Of a stretch of 7,381 nt of DNA, positions 5,754-7,381 are shown in pieces. Source of the DNA: CAZDML01 sp964506645. GTDB taxonomy: Bacteria; Elusimicrobiota; Elusimicrobia; 2-01-FULL-59-12. The stretch's first letter is position 1, and each line of letters starts with the position of its first letter. The stretch spans positions 1-7,381 of the forward strand of contig CAZDML010000102.1 of assembly GCA_964506645.1 (NCBI GenBank), given 5' to 3'. The translations under genes were made by a program, and so were the position numbers. Below the pieces are notes generated by a model, which was not told the DNA's origin, did no database searches, and was given only the letters and a program-made list of their open reading frames with translations.

Positions 5754-7238
5754 TCAGGCAGCAGTTTGCAATTGACGAAAAACCGGCTGGCTCGTTCTGA
5801 AGAGTGAGAGCACGATCGCGGCAATCCTGTGGAAAAAGCCCATGAATCTATCTTCTGGTATGGGCGACTCTATGTGCGAAGATTCCGGGTTTTCTAGAGC
5901 GGCACTCCCCTCCGTCTTTGGAGCGAGTGTGTAGAGCGCGTAGCGATCACGCATCGTGATGGTGTCTTTGGTCTCCACAAGCGTCCACTGCGGAAAGCGT
6001 TGGAAGAGTGGGTTCACTACTTTGAGATCGTGGGTATATGACAGGTAAAGACGTCCTCCTGCTCTTAATAACGCCGCGCCTTCTCTGAGAAGCGTTTTAA
6101 TCAGGTGCTGATCCGGGTCGCCATAGTTCTGCCGCACCAGGTGTGAAATGCGCTCATGCTCTCGGAAGGATTTCGGTCCTGGAGGACACGAAAGAATAAA
6201 GTCGTAGGGAGCTCCCTCTTTCGGGAGTTCTGTCGAGGACTCTTCCCAGGGGATGATGTCTAGTTGCTCAGGCGCAACACCCATGCGAGCGGCATTCAGA
6301 CGCGCGTTCCAGACCGCCAGCGGGTTTGCGTCGTAAGCTACGACATGGCGTGCGCCCTTCTGGATAGCGCGTAAAGCGGCGATCCCAGTTCCGGTTCCAG
6401 CGTCGAGGCCGGTTTTATCTTTCACATTGGGAAAATAGAACATTAATTGGCCGCTGGAATTGAATTCTTCTCCCTCCTCTCCAGGGTACATCGGGCGAAA
6501 AACGCCACGAAACGTCACAATCGGTTTATTGAACCAGGGGGTCTGTACGAGCTCATAGGCGGGGCCGTACATAAAAGGAAGCTTATTCTTTAGCAGTTTG
6601 TTGAGCGCCTCATCGGGACTAAAATACCGCTGATCCAGCACAATCGCGAATGCGCGAGTTCCTTCCTGCGGACCGTGATAGATGGCACGAGGCCGGCCGT
6701 CTTGCAGAATCAACGACAACGTGTCGCCGGGAAACAGAACCACCGGATCCATGAACCCTGCCCAGAGCGTATCGTTGTCTTCCGTGATTGGAATGGAAAC
6801 CAACGACCATCCCTTCGGATGAGCGGCGGCAGTCGATTGCCATTCCACCCCGAGGGCCTTGAGCAGATATTCTTTTTCTAAGGTGCCGTTAAATTCATCT
6901 TCTTGAGAGATCGGTGGGTTCAGGCGGTGGGACTCTCCGCTGGGGCCTCCTCTCCCGCCGGATTCTGCCCCCATGAACAGCGGTCCTGTGTGAATAGGAA
7001 TACCATGCGCAGTCGCGAGCTGCGGCCAGAAAGGGCGGACTTGAAAAATACGTTGGAGCTCAGAAAGTGCTTCGAGTGATAGTGCTTGAGACCAGAAGAG
7101 TTCTGCGTGTTGTGTGTTGTGTGCTGAGGAGACTGCGGGTGTTGCACTCTGTATCCAACCCTGAGCACCGGCCAGAGCGGGATGAAATATCATTGCGAGC
7201 ACGAGTGTTGCTGCAATGATTTTTTGCGGTCGTCTCAT
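5754..7238 (-). CDS. Secreted or membrane-anchored protein with SAM-methyltransferase domain
   Basis: I do not recognise a named gene. With the ATG at 7238 the product has 494 residues. Residues 1-25 look like a Sec signal peptide: basic MRRPQK, a hydrophobic stretch IIAATLVLAMIF, and small-residue cleavage sites after ALA (23) or AGA (25); no lipobox cysteine is present. Residues about 26-270 are unfamiliar and include a Gly/Ser-rich linker (GGRGGPSGES). A class I methyltransferase fold follows: motif I LDAGTGTG (278-285), an acidic ribose-binding Asp303 in YDANP, and motif IV SCPPGP (350-355), a variant of the (N/D)PP(Y/F) loop of MTS/PrmC-like enzymes. The C-terminus has a hydrophobic or amphipathic helix (FFHRIAAIVLSLF, about 468-480). 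The start overlaps the upstream stop as ATGA; the frame is open to 7340, but that part duplicates the upstream gene's DNA. Substrate and location are unproven; SAM is not known outside the cytoplasm. Confidence 0.72.
   Translation of the reverse strand: MRRPQKIIAATLVLAMIFHPALAGAQGWIQSATPAVSSAHNTQHAELFWSQALSLEALSELQRIFQVRPFWPQLATAHGIPIHTGPLFMGAESGGRGGPSGESHRLNPPISQEDEFNGTLEKEYLLKALGVEWQSTAAAHPKGWSLVSIPITEDNDTLWAGFMDPVVLFPGDTLSLILQDGRPRAIYHGPQEGTRAFAIVLDQRYFSPDEALNKLLKNKLPFMYGPAYELVQTPWFNKPIVTFRGVFRPMYPGEEGEEFNSSGQLMFYFPNVKDKTGLDAGTGTGIAALRAIQKGARHVVAYDANPLAVWNARLNAARMGVAPEQLDIIPWEESSTELPKEGAPYDFILSCPPGPKSFREHERISHLVRQNYGDPDQHLIKTLLREGAALLRAGGRLYLSYTHDLKVVNPLFQRFPQWTLVETKDTITMRDRYALYTLAPKTEGSAALENPESSHIESPIPEDRFMGFFHRIAAIVLSLFRTSQPVFRQLQTAA
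7107..7123. repeat. Short tandem heptamer GTGTTGT, about 2.4 copies
   Basis: The plus strand reads GTGTTGT twice followed by GTG, inside the methyltransferase-domain gene just downstream of the signal-peptide region (residues about 39-44 of the protein). The unit is not a multiple of three, so loss or gain of one copy would shift the frame. With so few copies it is probably chance low-complexity sequence. Confidence 0.5.
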
Positions 7239-7381
7239 GCGGCGGTTTTTAGGAGAATCGAACGACTGTGCGAATGATATTGATGGAGAGCAGAATAGGC
7301 GAGTAGGGCCAGACCAGTAAGGACGAGTGGAAGATTCCATTTTTGCTCACCAAATCCCAAGAACATTTGCGGTGCTCCCAG
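7235..7381 (-). CDS. C-terminal end of an unidentified membrane protein (or a 43-residue small membrane protein)
   Basis: From the window edge the minus strand is open for 48 codons and ends with TGA at 7237-7235, overlapping the ATG of the next gene as ATGA. The residues show a charged segment (GEQKW), one hydrophobic stretch from Leu17 to Leu32 of the fragment that looks like a transmembrane helix, then a polar, His-rich tail ending LLKTAA. It is most simply the last helix and tail of a longer membrane protein continuing to the right. An internal ATG at 7366, 8 bases after a GGGAG element, could instead start a 43-residue one-helix protein; the window edge prevents a choice. No family can be named. 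Its frame explains the DNA that the 7340 start of the neighbouring gene would wrongly claim. Confidence 0.6.
   Translation of the reverse strand: MGAPQMFLGFGEQKWNLPLVLTGLALLAYSALHQYHSHSRSILLKTAA

Noticed and set aside
7239..7340. 34-residue N-terminal extension of the methyltransferase-domain protein, with a GGTGAG element before the ATG at 7340
   Set aside because: It would bury the signal peptide, while another frame of the same DNA encodes a plausible membrane-protein end overlapping ATG 7238 by ATGA. The GGTGAG match keeps a small chance open.
1..7381. CRISPR arrays, tRNA or rRNA genes, transposases, attachment sites
   Set aside because: I saw no spaced repeats, cloverleaf, rRNA-like stretch, transposase frame or terminal inverted repeats on either strand; genes fill nearly the whole window.

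Overview
All genes in this window lie on the minus strand; the plus strand holds no convincing gene. Reading in transcription order (from high to low coordinates), the window opens with the C-terminal end of an unidentified membrane protein (7235-7381). It overlaps by ATGA a 494-residue protein (5754-7238) that has an N-terminal secretion signal, about 250 residues I do not recognise, and then a class I SAM-methyltransferase fold. A roughly 110-base intergenic gap follows. It holds a good sigma70-type promoter (5714-5743) and, immediately downstream, a 12-bp hairpin with a U-run (5669-5700).

After the gap comes a compact run of eight housekeeping genes: icd (isocitrate dehydrogenase), ndk (nucleoside diphosphate kinase), rpmF (ribosomal protein L32), plsX, fabH, fabD, fabG and acpP, the last cut by the window edge. 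Most junctions overlap or are only a few bases long: TAATG between icd and ndk, 14 bases between ndk and rpmF, TTGA between rpmF and plsX, 5 bases between plsX and fabH, 10 bases between fabH and fabD, and ATGA between fabD and fabG. Only acpP has a 23-base leader and a perfect Shine-Dalgarno. This looks like one transcript driven from the promoter before icd.

The second half is the widespread rpmF-plsX-fabHDG-acpP cluster. FabD makes malonyl-ACP, FabH starts chains from acyl-CoA and malonyl-ACP, FabG reduces 3-ketoacyl-ACP, ACP carries the chain, and PlsX diverts finished acyl-ACP to acyl-phosphate for phospholipids. In front of it sit a TCA-cycle dehydrogenase and the NTP-balancing kinase, so the unit links 2-oxoglutarate and reductant supply, nucleotide pools, ribosome assembly and membrane synthesis.

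The organism is a bacterium with medium GC content (near half by eye). The fully bacterial fab set and the secreted protein do not identify a phylum. A lineage such as Omnitrophota or another uncultured relative would fit my impression of the secreted methyltransferase, but that is a weak guess. The points most worth a second look are the methyltransferase behind a signal peptide, the terminator-like hairpin directly after the promoter of an essential operon, and coenzyme-site residues in FabG and isocitrate dehydrogenase that do not match the usual labels.
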